From Candidatus Competibacteraceae bacterium (GTDB taxonomy: Bacteria > Pseudomonadota > Gammaproteobacteria > Competibacterales > Competibacteraceae), in contig REEE01000254.1 of assembly GCA_007695245.1 (NCBI GenBank), forward strand, positions 1-33,139: 33,139 nt of DNA. The letters run 5' to 3'. Shown one piece after another: positions 7,907 to 16,621 of the stretch (within the stretch, counting starts at the first letter, position 1; each line of letters begins with the position of its first letter). The notes beneath the pieces are model-generated. The model saw only the letters and a list, made by a program, of their open reading frames with translations. It was not told the origin of the DNA and did no database searches. The position numbers and the translations under genes are program-made.

Positions 7907-8368
7907 ATGGCCAATAACCCCTTCAATCCGTTTGCCAATGCCGATTTCAGCAAGTTCGATTTCAGCAAGTTCGATTTCAGCAAGATGATGGGTGATATGA
8001 AGATTCCCGGTTTCGACATGCAGGCCGCCATGGACGCCCAGCGCAAGAACATCGAAGCCCTGAACGCCGCCAATCAGGCCGCCGTGCAGGGCATGCAGGC
8101 GGTGGCGCAGCGGCAGGCCGAAATTCTCAGTCAGGCCATGAGTGAAGTGTCCGCGGTCGCCCAGCAATTGGCCAGTGCGGGCAGCAATCCTCAGGAGATG
8201 ACCGCCAAGCAGACCGAGCTGGCGCGCAAGGCCTTCGAACAGGCGCTGGCCAACATGCGCGAGCTGGCGGAGATGGTCAGCAAGTCCAACACCGAAGCCT
8301 TCGCCATCATCAACAAGCGCGTCACCGAGAGCTTGCAGGAACTCAAGAGCGTCGTGACGCCCAAGTAA
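7907..8368 (+). CDS. phaP: phasin (PHA granule-associated protein)
   Basis: Phasins coat polyhydroxyalkanoate granules and control their number and size. The 153-residue protein has no signal peptide or membrane span. It is mostly amphipathic helix rich in Ala, Gln, Glu and Met, as in the PhaP family (about 120-190 residues). Near the N-terminus, after N-P-F-N-P-F, there is a repeated F-D-F-S-K unit encoded by three 15-bp DNA repeats (7943-7987). The ATG at 7907 was chosen over the upstream in-frame ATG at 7877 because GGAGAG lies 6 bases before it and M-A-N-N-P-F is phasin-like. A strong terminator follows, then phaC, which supports the granule role. Its exact subtype is uncertain. Confidence 0.88.
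   Translation: MANNPFNPFANADFSKFDFSKFDFSKMMGDMKIPGFDMQAAMDAQRKNIEALNAANQAAVQGMQAVAQRQAEILSQAMSEVSAVAQQLASAGSNPQEMTAKQTELARKAFEQALANMRELAEMVSKSNTEAFAIINKRVTESLQELKSVVTPK
7943..7987 (+). repeat. three 15-bp coding repeats in phasin N-terminus
   Basis: There are two identical copies of GATTTCAGCAAGTTC and a third ending in ATG, each coding D-F-S-K-F or D-F-S-K-M. Identity at the nucleotide level implies recent duplication rather than ancient protein repetition. Confidence 0.9.
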
Positions 8369-8393
8369 GGCAGGGATTCGCGCTCCCTGGTCT

Positions 8394-8441
8394 GACGGAC
8401 AGGTCACGCGGACATCCGTGTTGGCCTGTCCGTCTGTTTTT
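8394..8441 (+). terminator. rho-independent terminator after phasin gene
   Basis: A perfect 10-bp stem, GACGGACAGG/CCTGTCCGTC, encloses a 21-base loop with some internal pairing and is followed by TGTTTTT. It begins 26 bp past the phasin stop codon and lies about 95 bp before phaC. Confidence 0.88.
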
Positions 8442-8535
8442 GCGATTTCTTACTGACGCTGGGGATGCGCCATAGCTAAAATAACGTGGAGCGCCGATCC
8501 GGCGCACCACCATCCATCACCGAGAGGATTGACGC

Positions 8536-10350
8536 ATGGCCGAGCCCAAAACCCCCGAACTCTACGCGCCGGAATTCAAGACACCCGACCCGGCGCAGAT
8601 GGCGGAACTGTTTTCCCATATCGCCGACAAGAGTCAGGTGATCGTCCGGGAATTTCTGAACCGCCAACGCACGGATGGCGCTTTCGACATGCAGGATAGC
8701 ATGGCCTTGGGCAAATCCTTCATGGAGTTGACCCAGAAGATCATGGCCGACCCCGCCAAGCTGGCGCAGGCGCAGATGTCGCTGTGGCAGAACTACATGG
8801 AATTGTGGCAAAAAACCCTGCCGGGCGTGTTCGGTCAACCCACGGAGTCGGTGGTGCGCGAAGCGAAGGGCGACAAGCGCTTCAAGCACGACGACTGGCA
8901 GGACAACGTCCTGTTCTCCTATATCAAGCAATCCTATCTATTAACCGCGACCTGGATTCAGGATATGGTCGCCGGCGTCGAAGGCTACGACGACAAGACC
9001 AAGAAGAAGCTGATGTTCTACACCCGGCAATTCGTGGATGCGATGTCGCCCAGCAACTTTGTCTTGACCAATCCGGAAGCGCTGCGCGCCACCTTTGAGT
9101 CCGGCGGCGAAAACCTGATCAACGGTCTGAAGAACATGCTCGACGACCTCGAGCGCGGCAAGGGCAAGCTCAATATCCGGATGACCGATGTCACTGCCTT
9201 TGAGTTGGGCAAGAACGTCGCCACCACGCCCGGCAAGGTCGTTTACCAGAACGAGATGATGCAGCTGCTGCAGTATGACCCCAGCACTCCGGAGGTCTTC
9301 AAGAAGCCGCTGCTGATCTTCCCGCCGTGGATCAACAAGTTTTACATCATGGATCTGCGGCCCAAGAATTCCCTGATCAAGTGGGCGGTGGATCAGGGTT
9401 TCACCGTGTTTCTGATGTCCTGGATCAACCCGGACGAGAAGATGGCCGAAAAGGTGTTCGAGGATTACCTCAAGGATGGCCCGCTGGCGGCGCTGGATGC
9501 CATCGAGCAGGCCACCGGCGAGCATGAAGTCAACGCCTTGGGCTACTGTCTGGGCGGCACCTTGCTGGGGATCACCAACGCCTATCTGGCGGCCCAGGGC
9601 ACGCCGCGCATCACCTCCGGCACCCATCTGACCACCATGTTGGATTTCTCGCAGCCGGGCGAGCTCGAAGTGTTCATCGAGGAAGAGCAGATCGCCTCGC
9701 TGGAGAAGCGCATGGCGGCCAAGGGCTATCTCGACGGCAGCGAGATGGCGACCACCTTCAGCATGTTGCGCGCCAACGACCTGATGTGGTCGTTCTTCAT
9801 CAACAACTATCTGCTCGGTAAGGATGCGTTCCCCTTCGACCTGCTGTACTGGAACTCGGATTCCACCCGGATGCCGGCCAAGATGCACAGCTTCTACCTG
9901 CGCAACTTCTACCAGAACAACCGCCTGAAGGAACCGGGCGGCATCAGCCTGCTGGGGACGCCGATCGATCTGACCAAGGTCAAGGTGCCGACCTATTTCC
10001 TGTCGGCCATTGAGGATCATATCGCGCCGTGGAAGTCCAACTATATGGGCAGCCGTTTGTTCAGCGGTCCGGTCCGGTTCGTGCTGAGCGGTTCCGGCCA
10101 CATCGCCGGCCCGATCAATCCGCCCGCGGCCAATAAGTACTTCTTCTGGACCAATCCCAAGAGCACGGACGACGCGGATGAGTGGCTGAAGGAAGCCAAG
10201 CAGACCGAGGGGTCCTGGTGGCCGGATTGGTGCAAGTGGTTGAGCAAGAACTCCGGCGAGAAGGTGCCGGCCCGCGTGCCGGGCACCGGCAAGCTGCCGG
10301 TGATCGAAGATGCGCCAGGCTCCTACGTCAAGATGCGGTTGATCCAGTAA
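8536..10350 (+). CDS. phaC: class I poly(R)-hydroxyalkanoate synthase
   Basis: PhaC polymerises (R)-3-hydroxyacyl-CoA into PHA at the granule surface. The 604 residues are typical of single-subunit class I enzymes. An N-terminal domain of about 200 residues is followed by an alpha/beta-hydrolase catalytic domain. The lipase-like box G-Y-C-L-G-G carries the nucleophile C338. The other triad members are D494 in A-I-E-D-H and H522 in G-S-G-H-I-A-G. The sequence W-I-N-K-F-Y-I-M-D-L is the conserved block after the core. GAGAGGA lies 7 bases upstream of the ATG. It is flanked by terminators on both sides, so it is probably monocistronic, expressed apart from the phasin. phaA and phaB are not in the window. 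Confidence 0.96.
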   Translation: MAEPKTPELYAPEFKTPDPAQMAELFSHIADKSQVIVREFLNRQRTDGAFDMQDSMALGKSFMELTQKIMADPAKLAQAQMSLWQNYMELWQKTLPGVFGQPTESVVREAKGDKRFKHDDWQDNVLFSYIKQSYLLTATWIQDMVAGVEGYDDKTKKKLMFYTRQFVDAMSPSNFVLTNPEALRATFESGGENLINGLKNMLDDLERGKGKLNIRMTDVTAFELGKNVATTPGKVVYQNEMMQLLQYDPSTPEVFKKPLLIFPPWINKFYIMDLRPKNSLIKWAVDQGFTVFLMSWINPDEKMAEKVFEDYLKDGPLAALDAIEQATGEHEVNALGYCLGGTLLGITNAYLAAQGTPRITSGTHLTTMLDFSQPGELEVFIEEEQIASLEKRMAAKGYLDGSEMATTFSMLRANDLMWSFFINNYLLGKDAFPFDLLYWNSDSTRMPAKMHSFYLRNFYQNNRLKEPGGISLLGTPIDLTKVKVPTYFLSAIEDHIAPWKSNYMGSRLFSGPVRFVLSGSGHIAGPINPPAANKYFFWTNPKSTDDADEWLKEAKQTEGSWWPDWCKWLSKNSGEKVPARVPGTGKLPVIEDAPGSYVKMRLIQ

Positions 10351-10393
10351 GCGACCCAGTGGGAACGCGGGCACCCCCAGCCGGTGCCCGGAA

Positions 10394-10423
10394 ACGGCCG
10401 CCGCGCAAACGGCGGCCGTTTTT
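10394..10423 (+). terminator. rho-independent terminator after phaC
   Basis: A perfect 10-bp stem, ACGGCCGCCG/CGGCGGCCGT, has a 6-base loop and is followed by a run of T. It lies 43 bp past the phaC stop and 32 bp before the hemerythrin gene. Confidence 0.92.
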
Positions 10424-10455
10424 CATGAAGGCCCCATGATTTCACGGGAAACGCC

Positions 10456-10926
10456 ATGAGTAGATTCATCGAGTGGTCCAACGAATTGAGCGTCGGTATC
10501 GAGGAAATCGATGCCCAACACCAAGTGCTGGTGGATCTGCTGAACCAGGTTCACGAGGCCATTCAACAACGGCGCACCACGGAAGTCACCAACGACATCA
10601 TCGACCGGCTGGAAGAGTACACCCGGGTGCATTTCGCCGTCGAAGAGAGCCTGATGCGCATCCTGCACTATCCCGGCTACAAACGACATAAGGAAGAGCA
10701 TGAAAAGCTGATCGCGCAACTGGCCGAACTGCGCGCCAAAATGGAAGCAGGCAAGGCTTCGATCAGTTTCGAGCTGGCGCATTTTCTCAAGGTCTGGTTG
10801 ACCAAGCACATCATGGAAGTGGACCAGCACTATGTCGCGCACTTTCTGGCCCAGGGCATCCGGCCGGAGCTCGACAAGGATTCCCGGGCAAAGCGGTTCT
10901 GGTGGTCGTTGGCCAGGACTGGATAG
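10456..10926 (+). CDS. bacteriohemerythrin
   Basis: This is a single-domain, 156-residue cytoplasmic protein predicted to bind O2 at a di-iron centre. All ligand positions of the family are visible: H22 in D-A-Q-H, H59 and E63 in H-F-A-V-E-E, H78 and H82 in H-K-E-E-H, and H118 with D123 in H-I-M-E-V-D. The opening F-I-E-W-S-N-E-L-S-V-G-I-E-E-I-D matches the McHr-type N-terminus. Residues after about 130 (G-I-R-P-E-L-D onward) are a non-conserved tail. It follows the phaC terminator and so has its own promoter or relies on read-through. It could serve as an oxygen store, sensor or carrier; sequence alone does not decide. Confidence 0.93.
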   Translation: MSRFIEWSNELSVGIEEIDAQHQVLVDLLNQVHEAIQQRRTTEVTNDIIDRLEEYTRVHFAVEESLMRILHYPGYKRHKEEHEKLIAQLAELRAKMEAGKASISFELAHFLKVWLTKHIMEVDQHYVAHFLAQGIRPELDKDSRAKRFWWSLARTG

Positions 10927-10961
10927 GTTCTGGAGACGGTGCCCGCCCCCCGCTCGTGGGG

Positions 10962-11462
10962 TCACGCGCCCGGCGACCGCTCCCAGCGCTGAAAGCGGTA
11001 CGGCCACGCATGTTCGGCGTCGGCTGGATGCGTTTCCTCCCAATCCAGAACCCAGTCCCGGGCGTCCCATTCCGGAAACCAGGTATCGCCGGGCGGATCG
11101 GCGTCCACCCGCGTGAGATACAACCGCGCGGCCAGCGGCAAGGTCTGGGCGTACAGCAACGCCCCGCCGATGACCATGATTTCGGGAACGACGCCGGATG
11201 CTTGCAGCGCTTCGTCGAGAGAACGAACCACAGTGCAACCGAGCGCGAGGTAGCCAGGAGCGCGGCTGAGCACGATCATCCGTCGCCCCGGCAGCGGTCG
11301 ACCGATGGACTCCCAGGTGCGCCGCCCCATCAGCAGCGGCTTGCCCAGGGTCATTTGCTTGAAGAAGCGCAGATCCGCCGGCAAGCGCCAGGGCAGTCGG
11401 TTGTCACGGCCGATGACCCGATTGCGGGCCAGCGCGGCGATGAGGGCCAGTGGCGGGGTCAT
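10962..11462 (-). CDS. folA: dihydrofolate reductase
   Basis: FolA reduces dihydrofolate to tetrahydrofolate with NADPH, feeding thymidylate, purine and methionine synthesis. It is trimethoprim's target. The 166 residues suit a chromosomal DHFR (159 in E. coli). The N-terminus M-T-P-P-L-A-L-I-A-A-L-A-R-N-R-V-I-G is followed by the catalytic segment L-P-W-R-L-P-A-D30-L with the proton-relay Asp. The NADPH site G-R-R-T-W-E-S-I-G-R-P-L-P-G-R and V-I-G-G-A-L-L-Y come after. The ATG overlaps the apaH stop by 4 bp (ATGA), so translation is probably coupled. The longer open frame upstream is apaH read in another frame. The apaH-folA pairing is also seen in enteric and related genomes. Confidence 0.96.
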   Translation of the reverse strand: MTPPLALIAALARNRVIGRDNRLPWRLPADLRFFKQMTLGKPLLMGRRTWESIGRPLPGRRMIVLSRAPGYLALGCTVVRSLDEALQASGVVPEIMVIGGALLYAQTLPLAARLYLTRVDADPPGDTWFPEWDARDWVLDWEETHPADAEHAWPYRFQRWERSPGA

Positions 11463-12292
11463 GCCGATTTTAGTGACCCGGCGAGCGCCGGCACGCTCCA
11501 GTCCGGCGCGTCCGGCGCATCCAGCCGGATGGCGGTCAGCCGGTGGCCCCACACACAGCCGCTGTCCAGCGCGTAGATCCCCGGCGCGCGATAATAGCCC
11601 AGCGCCGCCCAGTGGCCGAACACGATGTTGAGATCGGCATTGCGCCGACCCGGCACGGCGAACCAGGGCAGCAGATCCGGTTCCTGGCTGCCGAGCGAAC
11701 CCTTCTCGGCGAAGGACAGCGTGCCGTCCGCCTTGCAGAAGCGCATTCGGGTCAGGGCGTTGACGGTGAAGCGCAACCGGTCATCACCCGTTAAATCATC
11801 CCGCCAGCGGCGCGGCTCGCTGCCGAACATGCGCTTCAGGAACGTCGGGTAATCCGGACCGCGCAAGGCGACTTCCACCTCAGCCGCGCAGCGTTGCGCC
11901 AAATCCAGATCCCACGGCGGCGGCAACCCGGCGTGAACCATGGTAAAACCCAGGGCCGGATCGTGATGCAGCATCGGACAGCAGCGCAGCCAGTCCAGCA
12001 ACTCGTCCCGGTCGGGCGCGTCCAGGATCGAATGAAAGGTGTCCTTGTTTTTGGGCTTGACCTGACCGGCCGCGACCGCCAGCAGGTTCAGATCGTGATT
12101 GCCCAGTACGACGGTCGCCCGCTCGCCCAGGCCATGCACCAACCGCAGCACTTCCAGCGAGCGGGGTCCCCGGTTGATCAGATCGCCGACCAGCCATAAC
12201 CGGTCGCTCGCTGGATCGAAGCGCAGCAGGTCGAGCAGTCGCCGCAACGGATTGTAACAACCTTGAATATCGCCGATGGCGTAAACGGCCAT
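11459..12292 (-). CDS. apaH: bis(5'-nucleosyl)-tetraphosphatase, symmetrical
   Basis: ApaH hydrolyses Ap4A to two ADP and also removes Np4-type caps from RNA 5' ends. The 277 residues match the family (about 280). The metallophosphatase motifs are in order: G-D-I-Q-G-C-Y at residues 7-13, G-D-L-I-N-R-G-P, G-N-H-D, then a histidine in V-H-A-G and the final G-H-W-A-A-L-G. Gln in the first motif in place of the His of E. coli is, from memory, common in pseudomonad-type ApaH. An AGAGGTG ribosome-binding site lies just upstream. The gene overlaps folA downstream and follows nudB by 41 bp on the same strand. Confidence 0.96.
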   Translation of the reverse strand: MAVYAIGDIQGCYNPLRRLLDLLRFDPASDRLWLVGDLINRGPRSLEVLRLVHGLGERATVVLGNHDLNLLAVAAGQVKPKNKDTFHSILDAPDRDELLDWLRCCPMLHHDPALGFTMVHAGLPPPWDLDLAQRCAAEVEVALRGPDYPTFLKRMFGSEPRRWRDDLTGDDRLRFTVNALTRMRFCKADGTLSFAEKGSLGSQEPDLLPWFAVPGRRNADLNIVFGHWAALGYYRAPGIYALDSGCVWGHRLTAIRLDAPDAPDWSVPALAGSLKSA

Positions 12293-12333
12293 GGTTCACC
12301 TCTTCAGGGCGAGGGAGATCGCCGGCATGGGGA

Positions 12334-12768
12334 TCATGGCAATGCCAGAATGGCGTCCCGATTGGTGTAGGACATGACTTTGGCCGCGGCCGTCGCGCGG
12401 GGCAACCAAAGCCAGGCGTCGTGTTCGTGAGAGTTCAGGATGATGGAGCAGCGTTCCGGCAGAGAGACCCGGAAGACGTGTTCGAGGTTCTCCGTGACCT
12501 CCGGCGCGTAGCGCTGCCGCCAGGGCGGCAGGATCGGAAAGCGGTTGACCGCGCCGCAGGCGATCACCTCGACCGTATCGCCCAAACCGGTTTCCTCGCG
12601 CAGTTCCCGCCGCGCCGCATCCAGCGGGTCGGTTTCCTCCCAGCGCAGGCTGCCGGTCACCGATTGCCAGAAATCCGGTGGCTGGCAACGGCGCAGCACT
12701 AACACCTCGCCGGCGGCGGTGTAAACCACCACCAGCACCGATTCCGGACGCTTGTAGCGGGCTGGCAT
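12334..12768 (-). CDS. nudB: dihydroneopterin triphosphate diphosphatase
   Basis: NudB removes pyrophosphate from dihydroneopterin triphosphate, an early step in folate synthesis. The 144-residue protein opens with R-Y-K-R-P-E-S-V-L-V-V-V-Y and has F-W-Q-S-V-T-G-S before the Nudix box, both typical of NudB. The Nudix helix R-E-L-R-E-E-T-G-L is intact. The stretch from the first Glu (E45) to this R-E is one residue longer than the textbook Nudix signature, seen directly in the codons. The start ATG directly follows the aspS stop (TGAATG), so the pair is likely translationally coupled. The aspS-nudB order is common in Gammaproteobacteria, and folA two genes on also serves folate. Confidence 0.93.
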   Translation of the reverse strand: MPARYKRPESVLVVVYTAAGEVLVLRRCQPPDFWQSVTGSLRWEETDPLDAARRELREETGLGDTVEVIACGAVNRFPILPPWRQRYAPEVTENLEHVFRVSLPERCSIILNSHEHDAWLWLPRATAAAKVMSYTNRDAILALP

Positions 12769-14538
12769 TCAGGGCGCGCGGCGCAGGCGGATGTTGAGCT
12801 CCCGCAACTGCGCCTCGGTGACCGGGGCCGGAGCCTGAGTCAGCAGGCAGGCGGCGCTCTGGGTCTTGGGAAACGCCATCACGTCGCGGATGGAACTGGC
12901 CCCGACCATCAGCATCACCAGCCGGTCCAGCCCGAAAGCCAGCCCGCCGTGCGGCGGACAACCGTACTTGAGCGCATCGAGCAGGAAGCCGAATTTGGTC
13001 CGGGCCTCCTCGGGGCCGATGCCGAGTAACTCGAACACCGTACTCTGCATCTCCTGGCGATGGATACGCACCGAGCCGCCGCCGAGTTCGGTGCCGTTCA
13101 GCACCATGTCGTAGGCGCGGGACAGGCAGCGTTCCGGGTTGGCGCGCACCTCGGCCGGGTCGTCGGTGCGCGGGGCGGTGAAGGGATGGTGCAGGGCGTT
13201 CCAGCGCCGCTCCTGCTCGTCCCATTCGAACATCGGAAAATTGACCACCCACAGCGGCGCCCACGCGCTGTTGATCAGGCCGAGATCGTGACCGACCCGC
13301 AGCCGCAGCGCGCCCAGCGCATCGTTGACGACCTTGGCGGCATCGGCACCGAAAAAGATCAGATCGCCGTTCTCCGCGCCGGTACGGGTGAGGATCTTGG
13401 CCAGGACCGCGTCGGGCAGGAATTTCACGATCGGCGCTTGCAGGCCCTCGCGCCCGGCGGCCGCGTCGTTGACCTTGATGTAGGCCAGCCCCTTGGCGCC
13501 GTAGCGGCCGACGAATTCGGTATAAACATCGATTTCGCGACGAGTCAGTCGGCCGCCGTCGGGCACCCGCAAGGCCGCTACCCGGCCGAGCGGGTCCTGA
13601 GCCGCCGCGGCGAAGACCTTGAAGTCCACGTCCGCCATCAAATCCGACAGATCGGTCAGTTCCAGTGGGATGCGCAAATCGGGCTTGTCGGAGCCGTAGC
13701 GCTGCATGGCTGTTTCATAGGGCATGCGTGGGAACGGATCGGGCAAATCCACCTCCAGCACCTCCTTGAACAGGGCGCGGATCATCTCTTCCAGCAGGTC
13801 GGTGATCGCCTGCTCGTCCATGAACGAGGTTTCGATGTCGAGCTGGGTGAACTCCGGCTGGCGGTCGGCGCGCAAATCCTCGTCGCGGAAACAGCGCACC
13901 ACCTGGTAGTAACGGTCCATGCCGGCCATCATCAGCAGCTGCTTGAACAACTGCGGCGACTGCGGCAGGGCGAAGAAACTGCCGGGATGGGTTCGACTGG
14001 GCACCAGATAGTCGCGGGCACCTTCCGGGGTGGCCTTGGTCAGCATCGGGGTTTCGATATCGAGGAAGCCGTGCTGGTCCAGGAACCGGCGCAGCGTGCT
14101 GATGACGCGAGTGCGGAGCCGCAAGCGCTCCTGCATCACCGGCCGGCGCAGGTCGAGATAGCGGTAGCGCAGCCGCACTTCCTCGGAGGTGTCCTCGTCG
14201 TCCAACTGGAACGGCAGCGGGTCGGCGCGGTTGAGGATCTCCACTTCGCGAGCCAGCACTTCCACCGCGCCGGTGGCGAGGTTGGGATTTTCGGTGCCCT
14301 CGGGGCGGTGCCGCACCCGCCCGATCACCCGCAGCACGAATTCGTTGCGCGCGCGCTCGGCGGCGGCGAAGGCGTCCGGCATATCAGGATCGATCACCAC
14401 CTGCACCAAGCCCTCGCGGTCGCGCAGATCGATAAAGATCACTCCGCCATGATCGCGGCGGCGGTGCGCCCAACCGCAGAGGGTGACATCCTGATCGAGC
14501 AGGGCTTCGGTAACTTGGCCGCAATAGTGACTGCGCAT
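12769..14538 (-). CDS. aspS: aspartate--tRNA ligase
   Basis: AspS charges tRNA-Asp with aspartate. It is a class II, subclass b synthetase of 589 residues, the normal bacterial length (590 in E. coli). An N-terminal OB-fold anticodon-binding domain (about 1-105) begins M-R-S-H-Y-C-G-Q-V. The catalytic core has Q-S-P-Q-L-F-K-Q, class II motif 2 [14 protein letters not shown], and motif 3 G-L-A-F-G-L-D-R-L near the C-terminus. The bacterial GAD insertion lies between them. The ribosome-binding site is weak (a GGA about 14 bases upstream). It is followed at once by nudB and preceded, 136 bp upstream, by a small membrane-protein gene on the same strand. Confidence 0.98.
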   Translation of the reverse strand: MRSHYCGQVTEALLDQDVTLCGWAHRRRDHGGVIFIDLRDREGLVQVVIDPDMPDAFAAAERARNEFVLRVIGRVRHRPEGTENPNLATGAVEVLAREVEILNRADPLPFQLDDEDTSEEVRLRYRYLDLRRPVMQERLRLRTRVISTLRRFLDQHGFLDIETPMLTKATPEGARDYLVPSRTHPGSFFALPQSPQLFKQLLMMAGMDRYYQVVRCFRDEDLRADRQPEFTQLDIETSFMDEQAITDLLEEMIRALFKEVLEVDLPDPFPRMPYETAMQRYGSDKPDLRIPLELTDLSDLMADVDFKVFAAAAQDPLGRVAALRVPDGGRLTRREIDVYTEFVGRYGAKGLAYIKVNDAAAGREGLQAPIVKFLPDAVLAKILTRTGAENGDLIFFGADAAKVVNDALGALRLRVGHDLGLINSAWAPLWVVNFPMFEWDEQERRWNALHHPFTAPRTDDPAEVRANPERCLSRAYDMVLNGTELGGGSVRIHRQEMQSTVFELLGIGPEEARTKFGFLLDALKYGCPPHGGLAFGLDRLVMLMVGASSIRDVMAFPKTQSAACLLTQAPAPVTEAQLRELNIRLRRAP

Positions 14539-14674
14539 GGCGTCGGGTTTCCATCTGGCAAACAGGGCTGAGGAGAGAAGGCGGTCCGGGACCGCCTGCA
14601 GGTAAGGAAATGGTACGAACTCAAGCGACCGACCGCAACCGGGTGGCCGCCAGCTAAAACGTCAGCCAGCCACT

Positions 14675-14884
14675 CTATCCATTCGTCCTGGGTCGCAGGG
14701 TCAGCACCACCAGATGCGCCAGACAACCGAACACCATCGCGGCGGTGCCGGCCAGCAGCAGCGTCCCGGTCTGCAGGCCGCCGATCCAGAACGCGCCGGT
14801 CAGCCGCGCGCCGACGGCGATCAGACAGGCGAGCACACCTACGATTCCGGCCAGGCGGCCGATCCACAACAGCACGGTTTCCAT
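14675..14884 (-). CDS. small membrane protein of unknown function
   Basis: This 69-residue protein has two predicted membrane helices, roughly residues 5-27 (rich in Leu, Ile, Val, Gly) and 34-62, joined by a short loop containing R-L-T-G-A-F-W. The C-terminus is basic (R-P-R-T-N-G). A GAGGAG ribosome-binding site lies 7 bases before the ATG, which supports real translation. I do not recognise the family. It lies upstream of aspS and in the same direction, and could be the first gene of that transcription unit. Confidence 0.7.
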   Translation of the reverse strand: METVLLWIGRLAGIVGVLACLIAVGARLTGAFWIGGLQTGTLLLAGTAAMVFGCLAHLVVLTLRPRTNG

Positions 14885-14924
14885 TGGGCTTCTCCTCGGT
14901 CTCAGGACCGTTTGAGCGTAGGGG

Positions 14925-14968
14925 GTTTTAAGTTTTAAGTTTTAAGTTTTTAAGTTTTTAAGTTTTAA
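14925..14968. repeat. AT-rich tandem repeat, six GTTTTAA/GTTTTTAA units
   Basis: There are four 7-bp and two 8-bp units, head to tail, in a GC-rich background. The left end lies 40 bp upstream of the small membrane-protein gene. The right end runs into the 3' end of trpE and supplies its last three codons and stop. Read on the minus strand it gives TAA in several frames. Confidence 0.95.
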
Positions 14969-16523
14969 GCTGAGAATCATTGGCTTGGCGTTGGATGCCA
15001 TCCGGTTGCGAAAGGGTCTGTCGATGGTTTTCCACCATTCGCGGCGCGTCCAGTCCGCGCTCCGCCAGCGCCGCCGCCCGGAACAGGGCGCGGCCCTTGT
15101 TCATGGTTTCCTCCCATTCCTTTTCCGGGATCGAATCGGCGACGATGCCCGCTCCAGCCTGGACGTGTAGCACGCCATCCTTGAGCACGGCGGTACGGAT
15201 GGCGATGGCGGTGTCCATGTTGCCGGACCATGAGAGATAACCGACCGCGCCGGCGTAGACCCCGCGCTTGACCGGCTCCAGTTCGTCGATGATCTCCATG
15301 GCGCGGATCTTGGGCGCGCCGCTGACGGTGCCGGCCGGGAAGGTGGCGCGCAAGGCATCCAGCGCGGTCAGGCCGGGGCGCAGCCGCCCGGTGACGTTGG
15401 AGACGATGTGCATGACGTGGGAGTAGCGCTCGACCGCCATGTTTTCGGTCAGGCGCACGCTGCCGGTCGCGCAGACCCGGCCGACGTCGTTGCGGCCCAG
15501 ATCGATCAGCATCAGATGTTCCGCCCGCTCCTTGGGATCGGCCAGCATCTCCGCTTCCAGCGCCTGATCCTCTTCCTCGGTCGCGCCGCGCTGGCGGGTG
15601 CCGGCGATCGGGCGCACCGTGAGCAGGCCGTCCTCCAGCCGCGTCAGGATTTCCGGCGAGGAACCGACGATATGAAAGTCCCCCAGATTGAGGAAATACA
15701 TGTAAGGCGAGGGATTCAGCCCGCGCAAGGCCCGGTATAGATCGAGCGGCGCGGCCCGGAACGGTGCCGACAGCCGCTGCGAAAGCACCACCTGCATGCA
15801 GTCGCCGGCCAGAATGTAGTCCTGGATGCGCGCGACGGCGGTCTCGAAACCGTGCTGGGTGAAATCGGAAACGAACTCGGTCTCGTCAGCGGGCGGCGCG
15901 GCGCGGCGCGGCGCATAGAGCGAGTGACCGGCGCGCAGTTGTTCCACCCACGCGTCCAGCCGTTGCTGGGCGCGAGCGTAGGCGCGTTCCACCGCCGGGT
16001 CCACCACGGTGATCAGGTACAGCCGTCCCGCCAGGTTGTCGAACACCACCACGTCCTCGGACACCAGCAGCAGAATATCGGGATTGTCCAGCGGATCGGG
16101 ATTGGGGCAGCGGGCCAGCCGGGGCTCGATGTAGCGGATGGTGTCGTAGCCGAAGTAGCCGACCAGGCCGCCGATGAAGCGCGGCAAACCCTCGCCGGTG
16201 GCCGGAACCCGATAGCGGCTCTGGAACGCTTCGATCCAGGCCAGCGGGTCCGGGCAGTCCAGGGTTTCGACGATTTCGCCGGCGTGTTCGACCGTGACGC
16301 GCGAACCGCGCACCCGGACGATCTTGCGGCAGGGCAGGCCGATGATCGAATAGCGGCCCCATTTTTCCCCACCCTGCACCGATTCCAGCAGATAGCTGTA
16401 GGGTGCGTCGGCCAGCTTGAGATAGGTGCTCAGCGGCGTGTCGAGGTCGGCCAGCACCTCGCGGGCGACCGGAATGCGGTTGTAGCCTTCGCCGGCCAGG
16501 CGTTGAAAGTCTTTCAGGGTCAT
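14958..16523 (-). CDS. trpE: anthranilate synthase component I
   Basis: TrpE makes anthranilate from chorismate with ammonia supplied by TrpG, the first committed step to tryptophan. It is 521 residues long, about 25 more than pseudomonad TrpE. The N-terminal feedback motif L-L-E-S (in Y-S-Y-L-L-E-S-V) implies inhibition by tryptophan. The chorismate-binding domain has [11 protein letters not shown] and G-A-P-K-I-R-A-M-E. The C-terminal tail after A-E-R-G-L-D is polar and non-conserved, ending L-K-T inside the AT-rich repeat. It follows gph by 98 bp, as in the Pseudomonas-type rpe-gph-trpE cluster. No trpG or leader peptide with Trp codons is seen nearby. The ribosome-binding site is weak. 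Confidence 0.95.
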   Translation of the reverse strand: MTLKDFQRLAGEGYNRIPVAREVLADLDTPLSTYLKLADAPYSYLLESVQGGEKWGRYSIIGLPCRKIVRVRGSRVTVEHAGEIVETLDCPDPLAWIEAFQSRYRVPATGEGLPRFIGGLVGYFGYDTIRYIEPRLARCPNPDPLDNPDILLLVSEDVVVFDNLAGRLYLITVVDPAVERAYARAQQRLDAWVEQLRAGHSLYAPRRAAPPADETEFVSDFTQHGFETAVARIQDYILAGDCMQVVLSQRLSAPFRAAPLDLYRALRGLNPSPYMYFLNLGDFHIVGSSPEILTRLEDGLLTVRPIAGTRQRGATEEEDQALEAEMLADPKERAEHLMLIDLGRNDVGRVCATGSVRLTENMAVERYSHVMHIVSNVTGRLRPGLTALDALRATFPAGTVSGAPKIRAMEIIDELEPVKRGVYAGAVGYLSWSGNMDTAIAIRTAVLKDGVLHVQAGAGIVADSIPEKEWEETMNKGRALFRAAALAERGLDAPRMVENHRQTLSQPDGIQRQANDSQLKT

Positions 16524-16621
16524 GGTGTTACCGATGGCTTTGCAGTGCAGGAGACGGGTTGGATCAGAATCGCGTCAGTCCCGGCAACGCCATCGGAACT
16601 CTGGAGCCGGTTTTCCGGGCA

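Noticed and set aside
5204-8407. Open frame of 1067 codons on the minus strand opposite pepN and the phasin gene
   Set aside because: It mirrors the codon structure of pepN and has His/Gln/Gly-rich, family-less sequence. High GC makes long antisense frames common, and no ribosome-binding site or domain supports it.
10944-10961. CCCC/GGGG hairpin between the hemerythrin and folA 3' ends as a bidirectional terminator
   Set aside because: Only a 4-bp core stem and no T tract on either side.
16524-16621. Possible trp attenuator between gph and trpE
   Set aside because: A CCGG-AAAA-CCGG hairpin is present, but there is no leader peptide with Trp codons, no competing hairpins and no T tract.
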